Made by a program: the position numbers and the translations under genes | Assembly: GCF_025290915.1 (NCBI RefSeq) | Contig: NZ_JAOCQE010000006.1 | Coordinates: forward strand, 1-64,000 | Direction: 5' to 3' | Origin: Streptomyces sp. 15-116A | GTDB taxonomy: Bacteria; Actinomycetota; Actinomycetes; Streptomycetales; Streptomycetaceae | Length of the DNA stretch: 64,000 nt | In this document: one piece after another, positions 1 through 7,197 of the stretch | Layout of the letters: every line of letters begins with the position of its first letter | Position numbering within the stretch: the first letter of the stretch is position 1 | Notes under the pieces: generated by a model | Database searches by the model: none | What the model was told of the DNA's origin: nothing | Seen by the model: only the letters and a program-made list of their open reading frames with translations

Positions 1-2
1 CG

Positions 3-668
3 CAGCCCCACCCCGCCCACACCCCGCCCGCCGTACTGCGCCGCGATCTCGCCTCCCGGCTCGGCGGAGCCGCCCGGGCCTGGCTCGACCAGGCGCTCGA
101 CGAGGCCGCCGCACACCCCGGCAGCCACGGGCCCATCTCGGTGTGGGAGCTGCGTCTCGCGGAGGCCGGACGCCGCTGCGGCTCCGCGCACGCCGACGCC
201 GCACGCGTCCTCATCCTGCGCGCGGCCCGCCCCGGCACCGACGCGCTGACCCGGGTCTACTCCCAGGGCACCGCCGACGAACGCCGCGCCGTCCTGCACG
301 CCCTGCCGCATCTCGTCCCCGGCCCCGACGCCCTCCCGCTCGTCGAGGACGCCCTGCGCACCAACGACACCCGGCTCGTCGCCGCCGCCCTCGGCCCCTA
401 CGCCGCCCGGCATCTCGACGCGCACACCTGGCGGCACGCGGTCCTGAAGTGCCTGTTCACCGGCGTCCCCGTGCACCAGGTGGCGGACCTGGCCCGGCGC
501 GCCCGCGGCGACGCCGAACTCGCCCGCATGCTCGGCGACTACGCCGAGGAGCGCACCGCCGCCGGCCGCCCCGTCCCGGACGATCTGCACCGCGTGCTGA
601 CCCTGACCGAGTCCGCGCCCGCCGCCCCGTCCCAGGAGGCGGACACCCCCCACGGCAAGGAGTCCTGA
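3..668 (+). CDS. eboA: EboA-domain protein, 5'-truncated by window edge
   Basis: The gene begins before the window. The frame is open from base 3 and reads LRRDLASRLGGAARAWLD, which belongs to the same helical protein, so the in-window GTG at 141 is internal and not the start. About 221 residues are visible, all predicted helical, with the AGRRCG and HTWRHAVLKCLF segments I associate with the EboA family. EboA has no known enzymatic activity. It belongs to the ebo gene set, known from scytonemin-type cyanobacterial clusters and several other bacterial phyla, and thought to help make or traffic a secreted metabolite. Its TGA shares one base with the ATG of the TatD-like gene (TGATG), so the two are translationally coupled. 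The EboA assignment comes from the sequence plus the following eboB-eboE-eboF order. Confidence 0.8.
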   Translation, partial: QPHPAHTPPAVLRRDLASRLGGAARAWLDQALDEAAAHPGSHGPISVWELRLAEAGRRCGSAHADAARVLILRAARPGTDALTRVYSQGTADERRAVLHALPHLVPGPDALPLVEDALRTNDTRLVAAALGPYAARHLDAHTWRHAVLKCLFTGVPVHQVADLARRARGDAELARMLGDYAEERTAAGRPVPDDLHRVLTLTESAPAAPSQEADTPHGKES

Positions 669-1516
669 TGCGCATCTTCGACCCCCACATCCACATGACG
701 TCGCGCACCACCGACGACTACGAGGCCATGTACGCCGCGGGCGTCCGCGCCGTCGTCGAACCCTCCTTCTGGCTCGGCCAGCCCCGCACCTCTCCGGCCT
801 CCTTCCTCGACTACTTCGACTCCCTCCTCGGCTGGGAACCCTTCCGCGCCGCCCAGTACGGCATCGCCCACCACTGCACCCTCGCCCTCAACCCCAAGGA
901 GGCCAACGACCCCCGCTGCACCCCCGTCCTCGACCACCTGCCCCGGTATCTCGTCAAGGACAACGTCGTCGCCGTCGGCGAGATCGGCTACGACTCCATG
1001 ACCCCCGCCGAGGACACCGCCCTCGCCGCCCAGCTCCAGCTCGCCGCCGACCACGGCCTGCCCGCCCTCGTGCACACCCCGCACCGCGACAAGCTCGCCG
1101 GACTGCGCCGCACCCTCGACGTCGTGCGCGAATCCGCGCTGCCCCTGGACCGGGTGCTCGTCGACCACCTCAACGAGACCACCGTCAAGGAGGCCAAGGA
1201 CAGCGGCTGCTGGCTCGGCTTCTCCGTCTATCCGGACACCAAGATGGACGAGAAGCGGATGGTGGCCATCCTGCGCGCCTACGGACCCGAACAGGTCCTG
1301 GTGAACTCCGCCGCCGACTGGGGAAAGAGCGACCCCCTCAGGACCCGCAAGGTCGCCGACCTGATGCTCGCCGAGGGCTTCACCGAGGACGACGTGGACC
1401 GCGTCCTGTGGCGCAACCCGGTCGCGTTCTACGGGCTCAGCGGCCGGCTGAACCTCGACGTCACCGGCACCGGGGCCACCCACGAGGGCAACTCCATCCT
1501 GCGCGGCGGGGAGTGA
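668..1516 (+). CDS. eboB: EboB-like TatD-family metal-dependent hydrolase
   Basis: A 282-residue amidohydrolase-superfamily TIM barrel. The metal-binding landmarks are visible in order: FDPHIHM near residue 5 (HxH), VGEIGYDS near 107 (Glu ligand), ALVHTPHRDK near 137 (His), VLVDHLNET near 163 (His) and NSAADWG near 219 (Asp). TatD enzymes are usually metal-dependent nucleases or related hydrolases; the substrate of the Ebo version is unknown. The ATG at 668 overlaps the eboA stop, and a purine-rich stretch (AAGGAG, about 658-663) serves as ribosome binding site. It is followed after three bases by eboE in the same operon. The TatD fold is clear; the EboB name depends on the neighbours. Confidence 0.85.
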   Translation: MRIFDPHIHMTSRTTDDYEAMYAAGVRAVVEPSFWLGQPRTSPASFLDYFDSLLGWEPFRAAQYGIAHHCTLALNPKEANDPRCTPVLDHLPRYLVKDNVVAVGEIGYDSMTPAEDTALAAQLQLAADHGLPALVHTPHRDKLAGLRRTLDVVRESALPLDRVLVDHLNETTVKEAKDSGCWLGFSVYPDTKMDEKRMVAILRAYGPEQVLVNSAADWGKSDPLRTRKVADLMLAEGFTEDDVDRVLWRNPVAFYGLSGRLNLDVTGTGATHEGNSILRGGE

Positions 1517-1519
1517 GCC

Positions 1520-2689
1520 ATGCGCTTCCGGCACCCCGACGGCTCCACCGTCCACCTCGCCTACTGCACCAACGTCCACCCCGCCGAGACCCTCGACGGC
1601 GTCCTCGCCCAGCTCCGCGACCACTGCGAGCCCGTCCGCCGCCGCCTCGGCCGCGACCGCCTCGGCATCGGCCTGTGGCTCGCCCGCGACGCCGCCCACG
1701 CCCTGGTCACCGACCCCTCCGCGCTGCGCGGCCTGCGCACGGAACTCGACCGGCGCGGCCTGGAGGTCGTCACCCTCAACGGCTTCCCCTACGAGGGCTT
1801 CGGCGCCGAGGAGGTCAAGTACCGCGTCTACAAACCTGACTGGGCCGACCCCGAGCGCCTCGAGCACACCACCTCCCTGGCCCGGGTCCTCGCGGGGCTG
1901 CTGCCCGACGACGTCACCGAGGGCAGCATCTCCACCCTGCCGCTGGCCTGGCGCACCGCCTACGACGACGCCCGCGCCGACAAGGCCCGCACGGCCCTGC
2001 TCACCCTCGCCGAACGCCTCGACGCCCTGGAGGAGCTCACCGGCCGCTCCATCCGCATCGCCCTGGAGCCCGAACCGGGCTGCGTCGTCGAGACGACCCA
2101 CGACGCCATCGCGCCGCTGACCGCCATCGGCCACCCCCGCGTCGGCATCTGCGTCGACACCTGTCACCTCGCCACCTCCTTCGAAGACCCGCACACCGCA
2201 CTGAACGCCCTCACCGAGGCCCGCGTCCCCGTCGTCAAGTCCCAGCTCTCCGCCGCCCTGCACGCGGAGCACCCCCACGACCCGGAGGTCCGCTCCGCCC
2301 TCGCCGCCTTCGCCGAGCCCCGCTTCCTGCACCAGACCCGCATCCGAACCGCCGCCGGCCTCCGCGGCACCGACGACCTCGACGAGGCCCTCACCGGCGA
2401 CGCCCTGCCGGACGCGGCACCCTGGCGCGCCCACTTCCACGTCCCGCTGCACGCGGCCCCCGCCGCGCCCCTCACCTCCACGCTCCCCGTCCTGAAGGAC
2501 ACGCTCACCCGGCTCGTCGGCGGCCCGCACCCGCTCACCCGCCACCTGGAGGTCGAGACCTACACCTGGCAGGCACTCCCGCCCGAGCTGCGGCCCCGCG
2601 CCCGCGCCCAGCTCACGGACGGCATCGCCGCCGAGCTCACCCTCGCCCGCGACCTGCTGACCGACCTCGGCCTGAAGGAACTGCCATGA
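1520..2689 (+). CDS. eboE: EboE-like metabolite-traffic TIM-barrel protein
   Basis: A 389-residue protein of the xylose-isomerase-like TIM-barrel type. Typical features are the N-terminal LAYCTNVHPAET (a strand ending in a conserved CTNVHP), VTLNGFPYEGF near residue 90, the acidic IALEPEPGC segment near 180, and VGICVDTCHLA near 215. The ALEPEP and DTCH segments sit where sugar isomerases and endonuclease IV relatives place metal ligands. Family members are annotated as metabolite-traffic protein EboE; the reaction is unknown. The start at 1520 has GGGGAG about six bases upstream, and the stop overlaps the next start (ATGA at 2686-2689), indicating tight coupling with eboF. Confidence 0.85.
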   Translation: MRFRHPDGSTVHLAYCTNVHPAETLDGVLAQLRDHCEPVRRRLGRDRLGIGLWLARDAAHALVTDPSALRGLRTELDRRGLEVVTLNGFPYEGFGAEEVKYRVYKPDWADPERLEHTTSLARVLAGLLPDDVTEGSISTLPLAWRTAYDDARADKARTALLTLAERLDALEELTGRSIRIALEPEPGCVVETTHDAIAPLTAIGHPRVGICVDTCHLATSFEDPHTALNALTEARVPVVKSQLSAALHAEHPHDPEVRSALAAFAEPRFLHQTRIRTAAGLRGTDDLDEALTGDALPDAAPWRAHFHVPLHAAPAAPLTSTLPVLKDTLTRLVGGPHPLTRHLEVETYTWQALPPELRPRARAQLTDGIAAELTLARDLLTDLGLKELP

Positions 2690-4131
2690 GCACCCCGGCG
2701 AACGCCACCGGCGCCCCCGACCGCACCAGCGGCCCCACCCCTCTTCTCGTCCTCGACGTCGTGGGCCTCACCCCCCGTCTCCTCGACCACATGCCCCACC
2801 TCAAGGCGCTCGGCCAGTCCGGCTCCCGGGCCCCGCTCGGCACCGTCCTGCCCGCCGTCACCTGCGCCGCCCAGTCCACCTTCCTCACCGGCACGATGCC
2901 CTCCGAGCACGGCATCGTCGGCAACGGCTGGTACTTCCGCGAACTCGGCGACGTACTGCTGTGGCGGCAGCACAACGGCCTCGTCGCCGGCGACAAACTC
3001 TGGGACGCCGCCCGCCGCGCCCACCCCGGCTACACCGTCGCCAACATCTGCTGGTGGTACGCGATGGGCGCCGACACCGACATCACCGTCACCCCCCGCC
3101 CCGTCTACTACGCCGACGGCCGCAAGGAACCCGACTGCTACACCCGTCCTCCCGCACTGCACGACGAACTCACCGAGAAACTCGGCACCTTCCCCCTCTT
3201 CCACTTCTGGGGCCCCGGCGCCGACCTGGTCTCCAGCCAGTGGATCATTGACGCAACCCGGTACATCAACCGCACCCGCACCCCCGACCTGACGCTCTGC
3301 TACCTCCCTCACCTCGACTACGACCTGCAGCGCTACGGCCCCGACGACCCCCGTTCCCTGCGGGCGGCCACCGACCTGGACACCGCCCTCGCTCCGCTCC
3401 TCGACGACGCCCGCGCCGAGGGCCGTACCGTCGTCGCGCTGTCCGAGTACGGCATCACCCGCGTCGACCGGCCCGTGGACATCAACCGCGCCCTGCGCCG
3501 CGCGGGCCTGCTGGAGGTCCACACGCAGGACGGCATGGAGTACCTCGACCCGATGGCCTCCCGCGCCTTCGCCGTCGCCGACCACCAGCTCGCCCACGTC
3601 TACGTGCGCCGCCCCGAGGACCTCGACGCCACCCGCGCCGCGCTCGAGGACCTGCCCGGTATCGAGCAACTCCTCGACGACGAGGGCAAGAAGACCCACC
3701 ACCTCGACCATCCGCGCGCCGGCGAACTCGTCGCCGTCGCCGAACCCGACGCCTGGTTCACGTACTACTACTGGCTCGACGACGCCCGCGCGCCCGACTT
3801 CGCGCAGCTCGTCGAGATCCACCGCAAACCCGGCTACGACCCGGTCGAACTGTTCATGGATCCCCTCGACCCGTACGTCAAGGTCAAGGCGGCCACCGCG
3901 CTGGCGCGCAAGAAACTCGGCATGCGCTACCGCATGGCGGTCGTGCCCCTGGATCCCTCACCTATTCGCGGCAGCCATGGCCGCCTCCCCGCGAGCGACG
4001 ACGACGGTCCGCTCCTCATCTGCTCCACCCCCCGCGCTGTCGGAGACCGCGTAGCGGCCACCGATGTCAAGTCACTGCTGCTCGAACTGGCCGGACTCGC
4101 CGACGTACCACCCGCGAGATCCGACTACTGA
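2686..4131 (+). CDS. eboF: EboF-like nucleotide pyrophosphatase/phosphodiesterase (alkaline phosphatase superfamily)
   Basis: A 481-residue member of the alkaline-phosphatase/NPP superfamily. The N-terminal LVLDVVGL gives the first metal Asp. PAVTCAAQSTFLTG near residue 65 carries the catalytic Thr of the nucleotide pyrophosphatase group, followed by the characteristic HGIVGNGWYFRE. Later ligands are plausibly PHLDYDLQRYGP near 210, the SEYGI turn near 255 and ADHQLAHVY near 300. It is expected to hydrolyse a phosphodiester or pyrophosphate bond in the metabolite handled by the ebo genes, but no substrate can be inferred. GAAGGAA just upstream of the ATG is a good ribosome binding site, and the start overlaps the eboE stop. 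The SEYG motif replaces the DHG seen in many relatives, so activity is not certain. Confidence 0.85.
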   Translation: MSTPANATGAPDRTSGPTPLLVLDVVGLTPRLLDHMPHLKALGQSGSRAPLGTVLPAVTCAAQSTFLTGTMPSEHGIVGNGWYFRELGDVLLWRQHNGLVAGDKLWDAARRAHPGYTVANICWWYAMGADTDITVTPRPVYYADGRKEPDCYTRPPALHDELTEKLGTFPLFHFWGPGADLVSSQWIIDATRYINRTRTPDLTLCYLPHLDYDLQRYGPDDPRSLRAATDLDTALAPLLDDARAEGRTVVALSEYGITRVDRPVDINRALRRAGLLEVHTQDGMEYLDPMASRAFAVADHQLAHVYVRRPEDLDATRAALEDLPGIEQLLDDEGKKTHHLDHPRAGELVAVAEPDAWFTYYYWLDDARAPDFAQLVEIHRKPGYDPVELFMDPLDPYVKVKAATALARKKLGMRYRMAVVPLDPSPIRGSHGRLPASDDDGPLLICSTPRAVGDRVAATDVKSLLLELAGLADVPPARSDY

Positions 4132-4208
4132 GAGTGAAACACACGGCACTGACAACGGCCCGCCTCCGATGCCACCGGCGGCGGCCACGACGAAGAAGGC
4201 AGGCACCC

Positions 4209-5408
4209 GTGACCCAGTTCTCCCACCCCTGGCAGGGCGACACCCCCGCATCCGAGGCCGCCGGCCCCGACGAGGCGCTCAGACGGCGCCTCGGCATCGG
4301 CCGTCGCCGCTTCCTGTCCACCTGCACCGCCGCCGCGACCGCGGCGATCGCCGCCCCCGTCCTGGGCGCCTCACCGGCCCTCGCCGCCCCGGCACAGAAG
4401 GACAGCCGAGGCCACGACCACGGCGGTGACGTCCTCGTCCCGGCGCACAAGCGCGGCATCATCCTCTACACCGTCCGCGACGCCACCGGCCGCGACCCGC
4501 TCGCCAGCGACCTGCCCTCCGGCTTCCGCGAGGTGTTCAGGGAGCTGTCCCGCTACGGCTACCGGCAGGTCGAGTTCGCCGGCTACGGCCAGCACGCCAA
4601 CGCGCCCGGCGGCGCCAGCCTGGAGTCGGTGCAGGGCGCCCGGCTGCTGCGCTGCTGGCTCGAGGACTACGGCCTGCGCGCCCAGGGCAACCACGGCTTC
4701 ATCCCGCCGTCCTGGCCGCTGACCAAGACGGACCTCGACACCTTCAAGAAGCACCTGGAGATCGCCAACATCCTCGGCATGGCCCACATGGGCACCGGCG
4801 GCGACCCCACCGGCAGCTCCTACCGGGCCGACTGGGACGTCGCCGCCGACAAGTGGAACACCCTCGGCGAGATCGCCCGGCGCGAGGGCATCAAGCTGTA
4901 CACCCACAACCACGACGCCGCCTACGGCTTCCTGCTGGACGGCGGCCCGCTGGACGACCAGGGCCGGCCCACCCGCAGCTCCGGCATCCGCAAGCTGGAG
5001 TACTTCCTGAAGGTCACCGACCCGAAGGCCGTGTGGCTGGAGATGGACATCTTCTGGGCGCACGTGGCCCAGTACAAGTTCCACACCTACACCGCCCACG
5101 ACGGCACGCAGCGGGAGAACGTGTTCGACCCGGCCGCGCTCGTCGCCCGCCACAACAAGCGCTACCCGCTGTTCCACGCCAAGGACGGCACCGTCAACAC
5201 GTCCAACGGCATGGGCTACGACATGGTTCCGTTCGGCACCGGTGACATCGACTACCGGACCTTCTTCACCCGCATCGGGCACCGCACGTACCACAACCCG
5301 ATGGTGGAGCAGGACAACGCACCCAGCTCCACCGACGCGGGCCAGTCGCTGCGCTTCGCGAAGATCGGCTACGACAACATGGCGGGCCTGCGCAAGCGGC
5401 GCCGCTGA
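4209..5408 (+). CDS. Tat-exported sugar phosphate isomerase/epimerase-like TIM-barrel protein
   Basis: A 399-residue exported protein. I chose GTG at 4209 rather than the in-frame GTG at 4134 because GAAGAAGGCAGG lies directly upstream and the extra 25 residues are Arg-rich and not signal-like. The N-terminus has a twin-arginine signal (GIGRRRFLSTCTAAATA, ending in an ALA-type cleavage site near residue 57), so the folded protein is exported by Tat. The mature part is a xylose-isomerase-like TIM barrel: RGIILYTVRD, QVEFAGY, KLYTHNHDA, VWLEMDIFWA and FHAKDGT supply the Glu/His/Asp ligands of the sugar isomerase/epimerase superfamily. It is separated from eboF by 77 bases and may be a fifth operon member. 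A hairpin follows the stop codon. Confidence 0.85.
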   Translation: MTQFSHPWQGDTPASEAAGPDEALRRRLGIGRRRFLSTCTAAATAAIAAPVLGASPALAAPAQKDSRGHDHGGDVLVPAHKRGIILYTVRDATGRDPLASDLPSGFREVFRELSRYGYRQVEFAGYGQHANAPGGASLESVQGARLLRCWLEDYGLRAQGNHGFIPPSWPLTKTDLDTFKKHLEIANILGMAHMGTGGDPTGSSYRADWDVAADKWNTLGEIARREGIKLYTHNHDAAYGFLLDGGPLDDQGRPTRSSGIRKLEYFLKVTDPKAVWLEMDIFWAHVAQYKFHTYTAHDGTQRENVFDPAALVARHNKRYPLFHAKDGTVNTSNGMGYDMVPFGTGDIDYRTFFTRIGHRTYHNPMVEQDNAPSSTDAGQSLRFAKIGYDNMAGLRKRRR

Positions 5409-5422
5409 CCACATGAGGGAAC

Positions 5423-5457
5423 GGGCGGTCCGTCCCCCTCTCGGGGAGGGACCGCCC
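5423..5457. terminator. Bidirectional terminator between convergent genes
   Basis: Perfect 9-bp arms (GGGCGGTCC at 5423-5431, GGACCGCCC at 5449-5457) continue, after one mismatch, into a five-pair inner stem around the loop CTCTC. The hairpin fills the gap between the stop codons of the exported isomerase-like gene (+) and the DUF2254 gene (-), where a shared terminator is expected. Confidence 0.8.
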
Positions 5458-6789
5458 TCAGCCGATCCCCTGCCGGTCCGGCCGCAGTGCGAAATCGCGG
5501 TCCGCCGCCGTCGGGGCAACCCGCTCCACCGCCTGCTTGAGCAGCTCACGGTGGCGCAGCAGCGGCTCCTGACGCTCCGGCGGGGCGAGCAGCAGCAGGT
5601 CGGCGAGGCCGGCCATCAGCCGCCGGGTGACCTGCGGCGCGCCCGCGCCGCAGACCCGTACCTCCGCGAAGCCCAGATCCACCAGCTCGCTCCAGCCCGG
5701 CACCGGCTGCACCAGCCGTACCGCACCGCCGCGGTCGCGGTGCACGACCGTGTCCAGCGGCCGCCGGGACAGCGCGGCCAGCAGCTGCACGACCCGGTCC
5801 AGCGCCTGCACCGCCGTCGTCGGGTCGTTGATCGCGGCGGACAGGGCCCGCAGCGCGATGTCCGACAACTGCCGCAGCCCGAACGCCAGATCCTGGTGGA
5901 AGGTGCGCTCCACCCCCACCGCCACGGTGTAGCGCAGCGCCCGGCGCGGCGGCGCCTGCCCGCCGTGCACCGCCAGCACGGGCGTGCCGGGCACCACGAA
6001 GTCCCCGATCCGCGGAATCAGCCGCAGCACCACGCCGTGCGCCCGCGCCACCCGCACCAGCCGAGCGATGTGCACGTCCCGCAGCACACCCGCCCGCCCC
6101 TCGTGTGCCACCCACGCCGTCACCGGCCCGAGCACGGGCGGCTCCTCATCGCTCCTCGGCACCGGCGTGAGCGCGGCGACCCGGAAGGACTCCGCCGCGA
6201 TCCGGGCGATGACATGGCTGACCCGCATCATCCGCAGCGTCGTGTTCACGTACATCACGAACAGCAGCAGACTCAGCGCGACCATGGCCAGAGTGAGGAC
6301 CGACTGCACCAGCGGGACGGAGGTGACCGTACGCGGGTCGGTGGAGCTGTCGTAGGTGGTCAGCACGAGCAGCGTCAGCACGAACGTCGCGAGGAACACG
6401 GCGAACGTCGCCTTGGTGATCCGGCTGCGCACGAAGATCCGCACCACGCGCGGCGTGAACTGCCCGCTCGCCATCTGCACGGCGACCAGCGAGATGCTGA
6501 ACACCACACCGATGAACGTCATCATCGCCGAGCTCACGGCGCTCACCACGGCCTTCGCGTCCTCCGCGAAGCGCTGGAGTTCACTCAGGGTCTCGAGGTC
6601 GCCGTCGTCCCGCAGCGCCTGGACGAGTGCCGCGTCGAGTTCCTGGGCCCCCAGCCACACCACGGCGACCAGCACCATGGCGGCGGTGGGCGCGAACCAG
6701 AACGTGTCCCGCAGATGCTCCCTGAACGGCGACAACGCCCGCGGCCGCCGGCTCGGCAACGGGCCCTGGGTAATCGTCCAGTCACTCAT
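5458..6789 (-). CDS. DUF2254 family membrane protein
   Basis: A 443-residue membrane protein. Four hydrophobic segments are visible, near residues 33-52, 83-108, 127-147 and 158-178. They are followed by a long soluble C-terminal half that includes the conserved GDFVVPGTPVLAV and SAAINDPTTAVQALDR stretches. The MTFIGVVFSISLVAVQMASGQ region and the AINDP(T/F)TA motif are hallmarks of DUF2254. Its function is unknown; it acts in the cytoplasmic membrane. It is transcribed alone, divergent from the tRNA-Leu gene, with an AGGG-type ribosome binding site eight bases before the ATG. Length is normal for the family. Confidence 0.88.
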   Translation of the reverse strand: MSDWTITQGPLPSRRPRALSPFREHLRDTFWFAPTAAMVLVAVVWLGAQELDAALVQALRDDGDLETLSELQRFAEDAKAVVSAVSSAMMTFIGVVFSISLVAVQMASGQFTPRVVRIFVRSRITKATFAVFLATFVLTLLVLTTYDSSTDPRTVTSVPLVQSVLTLAMVALSLLLFVMYVNTTLRMMRVSHVIARIAAESFRVAALTPVPRSDEEPPVLGPVTAWVAHEGRAGVLRDVHIARLVRVARAHGVVLRLIPRIGDFVVPGTPVLAVHGGQAPPRRALRYTVAVGVERTFHQDLAFGLRQLSDIALRALSAAINDPTTAVQALDRVVQLLAALSRRPLDTVVHRDRGGAVRLVQPVPGWSELVDLGFAEVRVCGAGAPQVTRRLMAGLADLLLLAPPERQEPLLRHRELLKQAVERVAPTAADRDFALRPDRQGIG

Positions 6790-6853
6790 GGTGCGACCCT
6801 AGGGGCATCCGGCGCTCCGGTCCCGGACCACCGCCGGAGGGAAGGAAACGCAG

Positions 6854-6883
6854 GTGAAAGGCACTGCGAAACCTTGGTATGGT
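6854..6883 (+). promoter_or_regulatory. Possible promoter of the tRNA-Leu gene
   Basis: GTGAAA (6854-6859) and TATGGT (6878-6883) are separated by 18 bases and resemble -35 and -10 boxes of the housekeeping sigma factor. Transcription would begin near 6890, about 40 bases before the tRNA. Spacing and -10 are good; the -35 is only fair. Confidence 0.35.
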
Positions 6884-6931
6884 TGTCCATGTCGCCGCGG
6901 GGCAGGGCCCTGGCGCGGCGGCAGACACCTG

Positions 6932-7016
6932 GTCCGGGTGGCGGAATGGCAGACGCGCTAGCTTGAGGTGCTAGTGCCCTTTATCGGGCGTGGGGGTTCA
7001 AGTCCCCCCTCGGACA
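6932..7016 (+). tRNA. tRNA-Leu (anticodon GAG)
   Basis: An 85-nt type II tRNA. The acceptor stem GTCCGGG pairs with CTCGGAC (one G-T). The anticodon stem CTAGC/GCTAG encloses the loop TTGAGGT with anticodon GAG at 6965-6967. A long variable arm (GCCC/GGGC) and the T-arm GGGGG-TTCAAGT-CCCCC follow. The discriminator is A, as expected for leucine, and CCA is not encoded, as is common in Streptomyces. It reads CUC, a major leucine codon in high-GC genomes. No integrase gene or duplicated tRNA end is visible nearby, so it is not acting as an obvious attachment site here. Confidence 0.95.
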
Positions 7017-7022
7017 CTCTTC

Positions 7023-7052
7023 ACCGGTCGAGTCATGTACTCGGCCGGTTTT
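7023..7052 (+). terminator. Rho-independent terminator after tRNA-Leu
   Basis: ACCGGTCGAGT (7023-7033) pairs with ACTCGGCCGGT (7039-7049), one G-T wobble, across the loop CATGT, and is followed by TTTTCGTTGTT. It lies seven bases beyond the tRNA 3' end, so it ends the tRNA transcript. Confidence 0.8.
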
Positions 7053-7197
7053 CGTTGTTCCGGGGCTGCCTGGTTCCCAGACCGCTTGATTCCAGGGCCG
7101 TTCGTCGCCGCACCGGCCAGCCCGCCCCGGACCCGCCCAGCCCCGCCATGGCCCGCCCAGAACCGCGCCCACCGGACCGGTCACCGATACTGAGAAA

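Noticed and set aside
4371-5549. Long minus-strand open frame across the Tat-exported isomerase gene
   Set aside because: Composition is Gly/Val/Ala/Arg shadow type and it would cross the terminator at 5423-5457; the plus-strand product has a Tat signal and recognisable barrel motifs.
6932-7016. tRNA-Leu as the attachment site of an integrative element
   Set aside because: No integrase, excisionase or duplicated tRNA 3' end is visible, and the genes to its right are ordinary chromosomal types for 15 kb.
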